A program made the position numbers and the translations under genes. From contig NZ_LHVE01000004.1 in NCBI RefSeq assembly GCF_001269655.1, positions 62,001 to 126,000 of the forward strand: a stretch of DNA of 64,000 nt. The letters are read 5' to 3'. Source of the stretch: Pseudomonas thivervalensis. GTDB lineage: Bacteria > Pseudomonadota > Gammaproteobacteria > Pseudomonadales > Pseudomonadaceae. Below are positions 45,069-55,122 of the stretch, in pieces. Numbering within the stretch: position 1 is the first letter of the stretch; every line of letters begins with the position of its first letter. The notes beneath the pieces are model-generated. The model worked only from the letters and a program-made list of their open reading frames with translations. It had not been told where the DNA came from and made no database searches.

Positions 45069-46187
45069 TCAAGGCGAAAGTAGGTAGCCGCTGCGGTAGG
45101 CCTCGGTGCCGGCGACATGGGCGATCACCATGCCGGCCGTGGCCATGCGGCGCAGCGAACGGGCGTACAGCAGCCCGGCGTTACGGCAATGAACGGGGGT
45201 GACGGTGTCGTTGACCGGGTCGATGATTTCCGCGATCAGTTGCCCTGCCTCCAGGTATTCGCCGGGCAGGGCGCTGTAGACCAGCAACCCGCCCACGGGC
45301 GTTGCTACCGGCTCGACCGCGGCCAGCGGCGTGGCCGGGTAGGGCAGTTCAGGCATGGGCATCGGTTCACCGTCGATGGCGCCGAAGCGGATCAGGTATT
45401 CGATCAAGGCCTGGCAGTCGAGGCTCGCCAGCCCGTGGTTGACGTCACCCTGACCACGCAACTCCACGGTGACCGAAAAACTGCCCAGGGGAATCTCGAA
45501 GCGGTCGCCGAAGCGTTCCTTGAGCTGCCACCAGAGCAGGGTGAAGCATTCGTCGAACGACTGGCCGCCCGAATCGGTCGCCAGCAGGCTGGCTTCGGCA
45601 CCGATGTAGCGGGCCAGCGGCTCGACCTGGGGCCAGGCTTCGGGCGTGGTGTAGAGGTGGGCCACGGCTTCGAAGTCGCAATGCAGATCGAGCACCATGT
45701 CGGCGTCGCAGGCCAGCCGTTGCAGGGCCAGACGCAGGGATTGCAGCTGCGTGCCCGGGGTCTGCCGGGCGAGGGCATCGCGCAGGCTGGTGCGGATCAG
45801 CATCAGGTTGTGCTGCGGATCGTCGGTGAGCAGGTCCTGGATTTCGTTGCCGATCTCTTCGCTCAGGTCGACGAAGCGGCGGTTGAAGTTCTGCCCGCTC
45901 TCGGTTTCGTAGCGGCCCAGGGGTACGTCCATCAGCACTTGTTCGAGGCCGATGGGATTGGCGACCGGCACCAGCACGATCTCGTGGCGCAGGTGGCCCG
46001 ACGCCTCAAGCTCGGCCAGGCGTTGCTTGAGGTGCCAGGCGACCAGCATGCCTGGCAGTTCATCGGCGTGCAGGGATGATTGGATATAGATTTTGCCGAC
46101 GGCTTTTTCCGGGCCGAAGTGGAAGCTGTGGATCTTGCGTGCGGTCCCCGGTACCGGGGCCAGCAAGTCGTGGATCTGGTGGCGCAT
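45069..46187 (-). CDS. aotO: Succinylglutamate desuccinylase-type protein AotO
   Basis: 372-residue zinc carboxypeptidase-fold protein of the AstE/AspA family. HADELPG (zinc His/Glu) near residue 40, [13 protein letters not shown] with the third ligand near 168, and a C-terminal beta-barrel-like part. It is always in the aot operon of pseudomonads though not part of the transporter; the substrate is unproven. Confidence 0.88.
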   Translation of the reverse strand: MRHQIHDLLAPVPGTARKIHSFHFGPEKAVGKIYIQSSLHADELPGMLVAWHLKQRLAELEASGHLRHEIVLVPVANPIGLEQVLMDVPLGRYETESGQNFNRRFVDLSEEIGNEIQDLLTDDPQHNLMLIRTSLRDALARQTPGTQLQSLRLALQRLACDADMVLDLHCDFEAVAHLYTTPEAWPQVEPLARYIGAEASLLATDSGGQSFDECFTLLWWQLKERFGDRFEIPLGSFSVTVELRGQGDVNHGLASLDCQALIEYLIRFGAIDGEPMPMPELPYPATPLAAVEPVATPVGGLLVYSALPGEYLEAGQLIAEIIDPVNDTVTPVHCRNAGLLYARSLRRMATAGMVIAHVAGTEAYRSGYLLSP

Positions 46188-46214
46188 GTGCGTGTGTGTC
46201 CTGGAACAAAAGCC

Positions 46215-46925
46215 CTAGTGGGTCGGCCCGAGGAAGGCCAGCCATCGGCGTTCGGCGAGGCGGAAGAGGCCCACCAGCGCAAAGGTGACGGTCAGGTAGA
46301 TCAACGCGGCGATCCCGAACGACTGGAATGTCAGGAACGTCGCCGAGTTGGCATCCCGGGCGACTTTCAGCACGTCTGGAACGGTAGCGGTGAATGCCAC
46401 GGTCGTCGAGTGCAGCATCAAGATGACTTCGTTGCTGTAATACGGCAGCGAGCGGCGCAGCGCCGACGGCATGATCACGTAGGCATACAGTTTCCAACCG
46501 GTCAGACCGTAGGCCTTGGCCGCTTCCACTTCGCCATGGTTCATGCTGCGAATCGCCCCGGCGAAAATCTCCGTGGTGTAGGCGCAGGTGTTCAAGGCAA
46601 AGGCCAGGATCGTGCAGTTCATCGCGTCGCGAAAGAAGCTGTCGAGCATGGGCTGGGCGCGCACCGCCTCGATGCTGTAGATGCCGGTGTAGCAGATCAG
46701 CAATTGGATATAGAGCGGCGTGCCCCGGAACAGGTAGGTGTAGAACTGCACGGGCCAGCGGACGTAGAACTTGGGTGAAACCCGGGCGATGGACAGCGGG
46801 ATCGACACCACGAAGCCGATCAGCAGCGAGGCGCTGAGCAGCCACAGGGTCATCGCCAGGCCGGTGATGTTGACGCCGTCGCTGTAAAGGAACGGTCGCC
46901 AGTATTCCTGCAGAAGTTCGATCAT
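46215..46925 (-). CDS. aotM: Arginine/ornithine ABC permease AotM
   Basis: 236-residue HisM-type permease with 5 helices and the cytosolic EAA loop (EVEAAKAYGLTGWKLYAYVI). Overlaps aotQ by 4 bases, so the two permeases are made together. Confidence 0.94.
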   Translation of the reverse strand: MIELLQEYWRPFLYSDGVNITGLAMTLWLLSASLLIGFVVSIPLSIARVSPKFYVRWPVQFYTYLFRGTPLYIQLLICYTGIYSIEAVRAQPMLDSFFRDAMNCTILAFALNTCAYTTEIFAGAIRSMNHGEVEAAKAYGLTGWKLYAYVIMPSALRRSLPYYSNEVILMLHSTTVAFTATVPDVLKVARDANSATFLTFQSFGIAALIYLTVTFALVGLFRLAERRWLAFLGPTH

Positions 46926-47650
46926 CGCACCGCCTCCCGGGCGCCGGCGGCGTAGCGGCGTTCAAGCCAGCGCAGGATGAAGTTGGACGCGCTGGTGATC
47001 AGCAGGTAGATCAATGCCGCCAGCACCAGGAAGTAGAACAGCTGGTAGGTGCTCTTGCCCGCATCCTGGGCTGCCTTGACCAGGTCGGCCAGGCCGATGA
47101 TCGACACCAGCGCGGTGGCCTTGAGCATCACCATCCAGTTGTTGCCGATACCCGGCAAGGCAAAGCGCATCATTTGTGGAAACACCACGTAGCGAAAGCG
47201 CTGGCCACGCTTGAGGCCATAGGCCGTGGCCGCTTCGACCTGGCCCCGGGGGACCGCGAGGATCGCGCCGCGAAAGGTTTCGGTGAAGTACGCGCCGTAG
47301 ATGAAACCCAGGGTGATCACCCCGGCGCCGAATGGGTTGATCTCGATGTATTCCCATTCCATGAAGTCGGTGAACGAGGTCAGCCAGGTTTGCAGGCTGT
47401 AGAAAATCAGCAGCATCAGCACCAGGTCCGGCACGCCGCGGATCAGCGTGGTGTAGAGCTGGGCAGGGATTCGCAGCAGTTTGACGCGGGACAGCTTGGC
47501 ACTGGCGCCCAGCAGGCCGAGCAGGACGCTCAACAACAAGGACAGGGCCGACAGCTTGATGGTCATCCAGGTGCCTTGCATCAGCAGCGGGCCAAAGCCC
47601 TGCAGGCTGAAGGCCGAGAGCCCCAGACTTTGTAGGAATTGTTCGAACAT
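46922..47650 (-). CDS. aotQ: Arginine/ornithine ABC permease AotQ
   Basis: 242-residue HisQ-type permease; EAA loop QVEAATAYGLKRGQRFRYVV. Start taken at 47650 (MFEQFLQSLGLS); a longer frame enters the hairpin before it and is not credible. Confidence 0.94.
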   Translation of the reverse strand: MFEQFLQSLGLSAFSLQGFGPLLMQGTWMTIKLSALSLLLSVLLGLLGASAKLSRVKLLRIPAQLYTTLIRGVPDLVLMLLIFYSLQTWLTSFTDFMEWEYIEINPFGAGVITLGFIYGAYFTETFRGAILAVPRGQVEAATAYGLKRGQRFRYVVFPQMMRFALPGIGNNWMVMLKATALVSIIGLADLVKAAQDAGKSTYQLFYFLVLAALIYLLITSASNFILRWLERRYAAGAREAVR

Positions 47651-47668
47651 GGACGTTGCCTTTGGCTG

Positions 47669-47701
47669 AAAAAAGACGCCCACCCGAGATCGGGTGGGCG
47701 C
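47669..47701 (-). terminator. Attenuating hairpin between aotJ and aotQ
   Basis: On the minus strand, perfect stem GCGCCCACCCGA/TCGGGTGGGCG with T6, between the binding protein gene and the permeases. Fits partial termination so that the binding protein is made in excess. Confidence 0.85.
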
Positions 47702-47707
47702 CGCGCA

Positions 47708-48490
47708 TTATTTGCCGCTGTACAGATTCAGATCGCCAAAGTGTTTTTTCTGGATCTCGGCGTATTTGCCGTCGTCGTGTAACGCTTTGATACCTTTATC
47801 CAAAAGTGCCTTCAGCTCACTGTTACCTTTCTTGATACCGATGGCGGTCTTGGATGGCAGCAGCTCGCTGTCCACCGGCTGGCTGACTTCATAGCCTTCG
47901 CCTTTTGGCGACTTCAGGAAGCCCAGCTCGGCCTGAAGCATGTCCTGGATCGCCGCGTCGAGGCGGCCCGAGGTCAGGTCGGCGTAGACCTGGTCCTGGT
48001 TCTGATAGGCCTGGGTCTTGACGCCAGCCTTATCCAGCACGGCCTTGGCATAGGCTTCCTGGATGGTGCCTTGCTCGTAGCCGACGCTCTTGCCTTTGAG
48101 CGAAGCAACGTCTGCGCTCAGGCCCGAGCCCTTCTTGAAGACATAGGCCGTTGGGCCGGAGAACAGCTCGCTGGAGAAGTCGATAGCCTTCTCGCGAGCC
48201 GGGGTAACGGTCATGGAGGAGATCACGCCGTCGAATTTATTGGCCTTCAGGCCCGGGATCATGCCGTCGAAATCGCTTTCGACCCATTTGCATTTGACCT
48301 TCAGCTCTGCGCAGATCGCATTGCCCAGGTCGATGTCGAAACCGACCAGGCTGCCGTCGGCGGCCTTGGACTCGAACGGGGCGTAGGAAGGGTCGACACC
48401 AAAACGCAATTCCTTGTATTCCTTGGCTGTGGCAACGCCAGCGGCCATGCACAACGCCAGTGCAGAAAGGGTCAGCAGTGCTTTTTTCAT
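47708..48490 (-). CDS. aotJ: Arginine/ornithine-binding protein AotJ
   Basis: 260-residue periplasmic amino-acid-binding protein. Signal peptide MKKALLTLSALALCMAAGVATA; mature protein begins KEYKELRFGVDPSYAPFESK and shows the type 3 signature GFDIDLGNAICAELKVKCKW. First gene of the aot operon, separated from the permeases by a hairpin terminator. Confidence 0.95.
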   Translation of the reverse strand: MKKALLTLSALALCMAAGVATAKEYKELRFGVDPSYAPFESKAADGSLVGFDIDLGNAICAELKVKCKWVESDFDGMIPGLKANKFDGVISSMTVTPAREKAIDFSSELFSGPTAYVFKKGSGLSADVASLKGKSVGYEQGTIQEAYAKAVLDKAGVKTQAYQNQDQVYADLTSGRLDAAIQDMLQAELGFLKSPKGEGYEVSQPVDSELLPSKTAIGIKKGNSELKALLDKGIKALHDDGKYAEIQKKHFGDLNLYSGK

Positions 48491-48699
48491 TATTGAGTCC
48501 CTAAAACCAATTTGAGCGCTTGTGGCGCGTAAGATTGTTACCGGTGAAGGTCTGAACGGTATGACGACATAAAGGTAGCAATTTCCGAACCATAGTGCCG
48601 AACAAGTGTTTTAAAAGCACGAGGGGCAGGAGACGGAACGCGATGGTGCGCGAGGATGAGCGTACATCAAAAAGCGCACCGGGATGGAGCGTGCTGTTC

Positions 48700-48865
48700 T
48701 TGTGCAAGGGGCTTGCTCCTGTTGGACTCTGTAGGAGCTGCCGAAGGCTGCGATCTTTTGATCTTGATCTTTCGCTCTCGATTCAATTGCCAGGGGAAAG
48801 ATCGCAGCCTCGCTTCGCTCGACAGCTCCTACAACGCCCCCGGCGCGAGCAATCTCTGGCCACAA
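48700..48865. repeat. Nested repeat: decayed type B around type C
   Basis: Outer arms TTGTGCAAGGGGCTTGCTCC and the right arm GCGAGCAATCTCTGGCCACA are degenerate type B. Inner type C pair 48730-48833 with arms TGTAGGAGCTGCCGAAGGCT and the complement is well kept. Confidence 0.88.
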
Positions 48866-48878
48866 AGAGCGTACCGCG

Positions 48879-50567
48879 CTATTTCAGCAGGTCTTGAAGC
48901 GTTGCCAGGGTATCGGCTTCGTCGACGCTCTTGTCCTGGCGCCAGCGCAACATTCGCGGAAACCGCACCGCGATCCCGCTTTTGTGGCGCTTGGACAAGG
49001 CGATGCCTTCGAAGCCCAGCTCGAACACCAGGGTCGGCGTCACGCTGCTTACCGGGCCGAACTTCTCCACGGTGGTCTTGCGCACGATGCTGTCAACCTG
49101 GCGCATTTGCGCATCGGTCAGGCCCGAATAGGCCTTGGCGAACGGCACGAGGGTGCGTTCGCGGCTGCCCGGTGGGTTGTCCCACACGGCGAAGGTGTAG
49201 TCGCTGTAGAGGCTGGCGCGCCGGCCGTGGCCGCGTTGGGCGTAGATCAGCACCGCGTCGACACTGAACGGGTCGATCTTCCATTTCCACCACACGCCCA
49301 TGTCCTTGGTGCGGCCGACGCCGTACAGCGCGTTGCGCGCCTTGAGCATCATGCCCTCGACGCCGAGGCTGCGAGAGGCTTCGCGCTGCCGGGCGAGGTC
49401 GAGCCAGTCCTGGCCGGTGACGATTGGCGAGGGGAGCAGCACCGGGCTGTGGATACGGGCAATCAGCGCCTCCAGTTGTTCGCGGCGCTCGGCCTGGGGG
49501 TGGCTGCGCCAGTCCTTGCCTTGCCATTCCAACAGGTCGTAGGCCATCACCACCACGGGGGCGTCGTCGAGGATTTTCTTGCCCAGGGTCTTGCGCCCGA
49601 TGCGCTGCTGCAGCAGGGCGAAGGGTTGCACAGCCGGTTGCAGCGGCGCCTCCGGGTCGAAGGCATCCTCGGTGACCGATTGCGGGGCTTTCCAAACCAC
49701 GATTTCACCGTCGATCACCGTGCCGTCAGGCAACGCCTGGGCCAATGAATGCAATTCCGGAAATCGTTCAGTAACCAAGTCCTCGCCTCGGGACCAGACC
49801 CACAAATGGCTGTCGCGCTTGATCACTTGGGACCGGATACCGTCCCATTTCCATTCCACCTGCCAGTCGCTGGCCGGCCCCAGCAGTGCGTCGAATTGCT
49901 CCACCGGTGCAGACAGCGCATGGGCCAGGAAAAACGGATAAGGCTGGCCGCCGCGCTGGGCATGCTCATCGTCGGATTCGGCTGCGATCAGCTTGAGGTA
50001 GCTGCCCGCCGTGGGGCGATGGGACAGATCGGTGTAGCCCACCAGTCGCTGGGCCACCCGTTTGCTGTCCAGCCCGGCCATGGTCGCCAGGGCCCGGGTC
50101 ACCAGCAGCTTGGATACCCCAACCCGGAAACTGCCGGTAATGAGTTTGATGCAGAGCATCAGGCTCGGCCGGTCGAGCTGCGCCCACAGCGCCGGGAGCC
50201 GTTCAGCCAGGACGTCGGGTGACTCACCGCGCAACGGCAGCAGCTTCTCTTCGATCCACAGCGCCAGGCCTTCATCGGAGGTGTGGGGCGATTCGGGCAA
50301 GACCAGGGAAATGGTTTCGGCCAGGTCGCCCACGGCCTGATAACTTTCCTCGAACAGCCAGAGCGACAACCCGGAGACCCGGACCGCCAACGCCCGCAGG
50401 ATTTTTACCGGCACCAGTTGCCGTGGACGTCCGCCGGAGAGGAAGTACACAGCCCAGGCGGCATCTTCCGGCGGCGCTTTGCCGAAATAATCTTGCATGG
50501 CGGCAAGCTTGGCATTGCTGGAAGTGGTGGCGTCCAGTTCGGCGTACAGCTCGGCGAAGGCTTTCAT
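48879..50567 (-). CDS. ATP-dependent DNA ligase (repair type)
   Basis: 562-residue ATP-dependent ligase. N-terminal helical DNA-binding domain, adenylation Lys240 in motif I (KWDG 240-243), motif III (VVMAYDLLEW), motif IV (LGVEGMMLKARNALYG) and motif V (WWKWKID), C-terminal OB domain. It belongs to the four-gene set with exonuclease, Lhr helicase and PdeM. Its first codons overlap the exonuclease stop by 4 bases. Confidence 0.95.
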   Translation of the reverse strand: MKAFAELYAELDATTSSNAKLAAMQDYFGKAPPEDAAWAVYFLSGGRPRQLVPVKILRALAVRVSGLSLWLFEESYQAVGDLAETISLVLPESPHTSDEGLALWIEEKLLPLRGESPDVLAERLPALWAQLDRPSLMLCIKLITGSFRVGVSKLLVTRALATMAGLDSKRVAQRLVGYTDLSHRPTAGSYLKLIAAESDDEHAQRGGQPYPFFLAHALSAPVEQFDALLGPASDWQVEWKWDGIRSQVIKRDSHLWVWSRGEDLVTERFPELHSLAQALPDGTVIDGEIVVWKAPQSVTEDAFDPEAPLQPAVQPFALLQQRIGRKTLGKKILDDAPVVVMAYDLLEWQGKDWRSHPQAERREQLEALIARIHSPVLLPSPIVTGQDWLDLARQREASRSLGVEGMMLKARNALYGVGRTKDMGVWWKWKIDPFSVDAVLIYAQRGHGRRASLYSDYTFAVWDNPPGSRERTLVPFAKAYSGLTDAQMRQVDSIVRKTTVEKFGPVSSVTPTLVFELGFEGIALSKRHKSGIAVRFPRMLRWRQDKSVDEADTLATLQDLLK

Positions 50568-51595
50568 GGGGCTTCCTCACCGCTGTCGGTTGTCTGGGCG
50601 AGGTCTTCTTCATCGTCGCCGTATTCCGTGGTGAAACCCTGGGCGTCGAGGCCTTGCTCGCACAAATGGCGCACCAACACGGCCACCGACCCGTGGGTGA
50701 CCATCACCCGTTCGGCGCCGGTCTGTTCGATGGCCCAGAGCAGGCCAGGCCAGTCGGCGTGATCGGACAGCACGAAACCCCGGTCCACGCCGCGCCGCCG
50801 ACGCGTACCGCGCAGGCGCATCCAGCCGCTGGCGAAGGCATCGCTGTAGTCGCCGAAGCGGCGCATCCAGCTACTGCCACCGGCGGAGGGCGGGGCGATG
50901 ACCAGCGCCTGGCTCATGATTGGATCGTTTTTTTTGACATCGCCGACATAGAGCGTCGGTGGCAGGTGAATGCCGGCTTCGCGATAGACCCGGTTCAGCG
51001 GTTCCACCGCCCCATGGGCCAGGATCGGCCCGAGGCTTTCATCGATGCCGTGCAGAATCCGCTGGGCCTTGCCGAAGGAATAGCAGAACAACACGCTGGC
51101 CCGGCCGGCGGCAATGTTCCCGCGCCACCACTGGTTGATCTCCTCGAAGACCTGCGCCTGGGGCTGCCAGCGATAGATTGGCAGGCCGAAGGTCGATTCC
51201 GTGATGAAGGTGTGGCACTTCACCGGTTCGAATGGCGCGCAGGTGCCGTCAGGCTCGACTTTGTAGTCCCCCGAGGCCACCCAGACTTCGCCTTGATATT
51301 CCAGCCGTACCTGGGCCGAGCCCAATACATGGCCGGCCGGATGAAAACTCAAGGTCACGCCGTGATGTTGCAGGCGTTCGCCGTAGGGCAGGGTTTGCAG
51401 GTTGATGTCCTGGCCCAGGCGGGAACGCAGAATACCTTCGCCGGGTGCCGCGGCCAGGTAGTGTTGGTTGCCGCTGCGGGCATGGTCGCCGTGGGCGTGG
51501 GTGATGACCGAGCGTTCCACCGCGCGCCACGGGTCGATGTAGAAATCCCCGGGTGGGCAATACAAGCCTTCGGGGCGGGCAATGACAAGATCCAT
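50564..51595 (-). CDS. Ligase-associated exonuclease, beta-lactamase fold
   Basis: 343-residue metallo-beta-lactamase/beta-CASP-type DNA exonuclease. Metal motif HAHGDHA at 33-39, distal SDHADWPGL, and the internal GSAQVRLEYQGEVWVASGDY. First gene of the exonuclease-ligase pair; probably resects ends before ligation. Confidence 0.92.
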   Translation of the reverse strand: MDLVIARPEGLYCPPGDFYIDPWRAVERSVITHAHGDHARSGNQHYLAAAPGEGILRSRLGQDINLQTLPYGERLQHHGVTLSFHPAGHVLGSAQVRLEYQGEVWVASGDYKVEPDGTCAPFEPVKCHTFITESTFGLPIYRWQPQAQVFEEINQWWRGNIAAGRASVLFCYSFGKAQRILHGIDESLGPILAHGAVEPLNRVYREAGIHLPPTLYVGDVKKNDPIMSQALVIAPPSAGGSSWMRRFGDYSDAFASGWMRLRGTRRRRGVDRGFVLSDHADWPGLLWAIEQTGAERVMVTHGSVAVLVRHLCEQGLDAQGFTTEYGDDEEDLAQTTDSGEEAP

Positions 51596-51680
51596 GCAAT
51601 CACCGGAGCGATGGGCTTGTCAGGTAGAGGCGGGGGCGGGGGGAGAAGTTCTATTGGGTTATCGGGGTGGATGGACGGGC

Positions 51681-51852
51681 GCCATCGCGAGCAAGCTCGT
51701 GATGACTTCAGTCCAGACAACCCAGAACCTGTGGCGAGGGAGCTTGCTCCCGCTGGACTGCGAAGCAGGCCCCTGCATGCCTGCAGGCAGACCGCATCAA
51801 TCGGTTTTACGACTGCTGCGCAGCCGAGCGGGAGCAAGCTCCCTCGCCACAG
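51681..51852. repeat. Type B REP pair with an extra single type A arm
   Basis: Type B arms CTGTGGCGAGGGAGCTTGCT from 51729 and complement ending at 51852. A lone type A half, GCCATCGCGAGCAAGCTCG, sits at 51681-51700. Confidence 0.85.
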
Positions 51853-51880
51853 GCGTCGTGTCTCCAACCCAGGCCTGCAG

Positions 51881-54331
51881 TTATTTCCCAGGCACCAGGG
51901 TCAACCGCGTCTTGCCATAGGCCCGATCGAAGTTCTGCGATTGCAACGGCAGGCTCTGGTACTGCCCCTTGATCCACGGATCGATGCCATTGGCATAGTG
52001 CGGGCTGACCGGGTTGCCGGACTGGCCGGCACCGTCCTGGATCATCAACGGTTCAGGCTGGCCGAAGTCGACGATAAAGCGCAGGGCCGGCGCCAGGGTG
52101 GTGTTGAAATCCTGGCCCCAGGCAAACGCCGCCGTGTTGAGCGTGGTGGCGTCGCCACCGGCCGGCAGCGGGCCGCGTACGATCTGGCCGTTGCTGTTCT
52201 TCCACGCGTAGCGATGCAACTGGCCCCATTGCCAGGCCTTGTGGTCACCGCCCAACTGGCTGTCACCGGCGCTGATGGCGGCGGCCAGGCTGCGGGCGAG
52301 GATGACGGCCTTGTCTTCTTTCTGAGGGGTGCGCACATCGTCCCAGAACGGGCTGTCTTCGCGCCCCAGCAGATGATCGGCCTGGGCCGAGTAGGACAAT
52401 TGGCCATTGGCGACCAGCGCCTGCCACGCCGGACTGCTGTCCGGGCCCAGCTCGTCAAGGAAAATCTGCTTCATGCTTTCTTGCAGGAACAGCGCATAGA
52501 TCGCCGCGTCGGCGGAGGTCGGGTTGAGCCGGCCATCGAATGCCATCAAGCGGGTGTAGGCCTCGCGAGCCTTGGCCCGGTCAGCCACTGGCAGGGCTTC
52601 GATCGCCTGTTTGAGGGGCTGGGTCATGCCCGGGGCTTCGAAGACGCGCTTGAGCTTGGCCGCGAATGTCGTGCTCTGGTCGTATTGCATGGCGGTCAGG
52701 CTGCGGGTGTCGTGCTTGCCCGCACCGGCTAGCTCGGCCATGCGTTCGCCACGCTCCGGTGCGCCCCAGGAGTTGGACAACTGCATGCCGTAGCCGTGGG
52801 GAATGACCCGTTGGTTGGCGGTGCCGAGCCAGCCCTGGGCGGGGTCTTGATCGTAGGGGTGCAGCATCGGATCGGCGTAGCCGTCCCAATCGTAGCGACC
52901 GTCCCAACCCGGCGACGGCAACAGGCCTTCGCCTTCACGGCGGTTCGGGTAGCGACCGGTGACTTGCCAGCCGATATGGCTGGCGTCGGCAAAGACCAGG
53001 TTCACCGCCATGGCGCGGATTTCCCGGCTGGCGTCGGAGGCTTTCTCGACGTTCTGTGCCCGGGACAGGTCGAAGAACGCATCCAGGGTCTTGTCGTCGG
53101 TGAAGCTCGGCGTCTGCAAGGCCAGGCCAAAGCCGTTGGCCATGGCCGGACCCTGGGCGCTGTTGAGCAGCGGACCGTGGCGGGTTTCGAACACCGCCTC
53201 ACGAATCGGCCGCTGGCCTTTGATGAAATAGGTTTCGTTGCGCACGATCGCCGGCTGCCATTTGCCGTTGACCTCGTAGGACAGGCTGTTGCCCTGGCGA
53301 CGGATTTTTTCCAGGAACAGGTCCTGGTTGTCTCCCAGCACGCTGGTCATGCTCCAGGCCACTTTACCGTTGAACCCGGCCAGGATCATCGGGATGCCCG
53401 CTACGGAAACCCCGGCTGCCTGATACTTTGGCGCGCGGATTTGTACAGGGCTCCACAGCCCTGGCATGCCCAGCGGCCCGTGGCTGTCGCTGGCAAGCAG
53501 GCTCTTGCCGCTGCGGCTGCGTTGCGGCGCGATGGCCCAGTTGCTTGAAGACGCAGCACCCAACAGATTCAGTCCAGCCAACTGCCCGGTGGCCTTGCTC
53601 AGCTCGTTCAGGCCTGGGATCTGGCCGTTGAGGCGCAGGCCCTGAAGCTTGTCGGCCTCGGCCACGGGCAGTTGCTCGTCCGGGTAGGACGGGCTCAGCC
53701 AGGCGAGTTTGTCGTTTGTGACGGTCTGGGCCAGCACCAGGCTGGCAATTTCTTCCGGCAGGTTGGCCGACTGGCTGAAATTCAGCAGGCAGAACATCAG
53801 CGCCGAATCTTCCGGCTTCCAATATTCAGGTTTGTAACCCGTGGCGGCCAGGTCAGATGGAAACTTGTCGCGATAACGGAACAGGTAGGCGTTGACGCCC
53901 CGGGCATAGACTTCGAAGAAGCGCTTGAGCCGTGGCGAAGACGCCTTGTACAGCTCGTCGGCGTTTTTCTTCAGGTTGACGGCGCGCATGTAGCGATCGA
54001 CGTCCAGCCGTTCGGCGCCGGACATCTCGGCCAACCGCCCCTGGGCCAGCAGGCGCAGGGTCACCATCTGGGTGATGCGGTCGCTGGCATGGACGTAGCC
54101 GAGGGTGAACAAGGCGTCATGGAAGCTGTTGCTTTCGATCAGCGGCATGCCCGTGGCATTGCGCCGGACCGAGACGTTCTGCGCCAGCCCCTTGAGCGGT
54201 TGCACACCGGAAGTGGGCGGGACCGTGTCCTGGGCATTCCAGGTCTGGCATCCGCTCAAACCGAGCACACTGGCCACCGCGGCGGCAACGCCGAGCCGGG
54301 GGATGAGGGAAATAGAGGCTGGCGAGGCCAT
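51881..54331 (-). CDS. Penicillin-acylase-family lipoprotein
   Basis: 816-residue Ntn-hydrolase precursor with a lipoprotein signal ([10 protein letters not shown], Cys28). The autoproteolysis site and new N-terminal nucleophile are in [11 protein letters not shown]; by alignment to S-x-N-W of the family, Ser262 is the likely nucleophile, giving an alpha chain of about 230 residues and a beta chain of about 555. Related Pseudomonas proteins (PvdQ, QuiP, HacB) cleave acyl-homoserine lactones or siderophore precursors. Substrate here is not known. The open frame extends upstream of the ATG at 54331, which has GGAGC before it. Confidence 0.88.
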   Translation of the reverse strand: MASPASISLIPRLGVAAAVASVLGLSGCQTWNAQDTVPPTSGVQPLKGLAQNVSVRRNATGMPLIESNSFHDALFTLGYVHASDRITQMVTLRLLAQGRLAEMSGAERLDVDRYMRAVNLKKNADELYKASSPRLKRFFEVYARGVNAYLFRYRDKFPSDLAATGYKPEYWKPEDSALMFCLLNFSQSANLPEEIASLVLAQTVTNDKLAWLSPSYPDEQLPVAEADKLQGLRLNGQIPGLNELSKATGQLAGLNLLGAASSSNWAIAPQRSRSGKSLLASDSHGPLGMPGLWSPVQIRAPKYQAAGVSVAGIPMILAGFNGKVAWSMTSVLGDNQDLFLEKIRRQGNSLSYEVNGKWQPAIVRNETYFIKGQRPIREAVFETRHGPLLNSAQGPAMANGFGLALQTPSFTDDKTLDAFFDLSRAQNVEKASDASREIRAMAVNLVFADASHIGWQVTGRYPNRREGEGLLPSPGWDGRYDWDGYADPMLHPYDQDPAQGWLGTANQRVIPHGYGMQLSNSWGAPERGERMAELAGAGKHDTRSLTAMQYDQSTTFAAKLKRVFEAPGMTQPLKQAIEALPVADRAKAREAYTRLMAFDGRLNPTSADAAIYALFLQESMKQIFLDELGPDSSPAWQALVANGQLSYSAQADHLLGREDSPFWDDVRTPQKEDKAVILARSLAAAISAGDSQLGGDHKAWQWGQLHRYAWKNSNGQIVRGPLPAGGDATTLNTAAFAWGQDFNTTLAPALRFIVDFGQPEPLMIQDGAGQSGNPVSPHYANGIDPWIKGQYQSLPLQSQNFDRAYGKTRLTLVPGK

Positions 54332-54539
54332 GGCAAAGCTCCTGCGGGAGGGGGGTGGCACCAATAAAGGCGCTACGTTAGTGAGCAGGCGGGGGCCGCG
54401 CAAGCGGGGGCGAGGGTTATTTGTTGATTTGGCGATGAAAGCCCTGGACCGGGTCACCGCTTTTGCGCGAAGGCTTGCCTGTTGGCAGAGGTGATGCTCA
54501 AGTGTGAGGCATTCAAAGACCGAGCAAGAGAGACCCGGC

Positions 54540-55097
54540 ATGGAGCTACAGCACGGCGCGGCGCTGATCCTCATCGATCAACAAAAAGGCATCCTTCACC
54601 CCAGGCTCGGCCCGCGCAACAATCCCGAGGCCGAGCTGCGCATGCTGGAACTGTTGGCTTTCTGGCGACACACGGCGCGACCGGTGATTCATGTCCATCA
54701 CTTGTCCCGCTCGCCGGACTCGGTGTTCTGGCCGGGACAGTCGGGGGTGGAGGTCCAACCCCGGTTCGAACCCATGGTTGGGGAATGGTCGGTGCAAAAA
54801 CAGGTGCCGGATGCGTTCAGTGGCACGCATCTGGAGCAAGATCTGCGCAAGGCCGGTATCAGGCAACTGGTGATCGTCGGCGTGGCGACGCACAACTCGG
54901 TGGAGTCCACGGCGCGTACGGCCGGAAACCTGGGATTCGACACGTGGGTGGCCGAGGATGCCTGCTTTACCTTCGACAAGAGCGATTACTTCGGTAACGC
55001 CCGTTCGGCGGCCGACGTGCATGCCATGTCCCTGGGCAACTTGCACGGTGAGTATGCGACGGTGGTGGGTGTGGAGCGGATTCTGCAGGCGGGCTGA
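54540..55097 (+). CDS. Isochorismatase-fold hydrolase, Cys replaced by Ser
   Basis: 185 residues. Catalytic Asp13 (LILIDQQ) and Lys87 ([12 protein letters not shown]) are present, but the usual Cys of GVxTxxCVxxTAR is Ser120 ([15 protein letters not shown]; codon TCG at 54897). Isochorismatases proper also lack Cys, whereas amidases of the family need it. The substrate is therefore open. Start at 54540 ([14 protein letters not shown]). Confidence 0.88.
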   Translation: MELQHGAALILIDQQKGILHPRLGPRNNPEAELRMLELLAFWRHTARPVIHVHHLSRSPDSVFWPGQSGVEVQPRFEPMVGEWSVQKQVPDAFSGTHLEQDLRKAGIRQLVIVGVATHNSVESTARTAGNLGFDTWVAEDACFTFDKSDYFGNARSAADVHAMSLGNLHGEYATVVGVERILQAG

Positions 55098-55122
55098 CAG
55101 ATAGGCATTGAATGCGTCGGCC

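Noticed and set aside
48491-48694. ArgR operator upstream of aotJ
   Set aside because: A TGTCG-like half-site occurs, but I could not find two matching half-sites with proper spacing.
50219-52732. 837-codon plus-strand frame across ligase, exonuclease and acylase genes
   Set aside because: It runs antisense through two REP arms and three clear genes, with no family motif; high-GC mirror frame.
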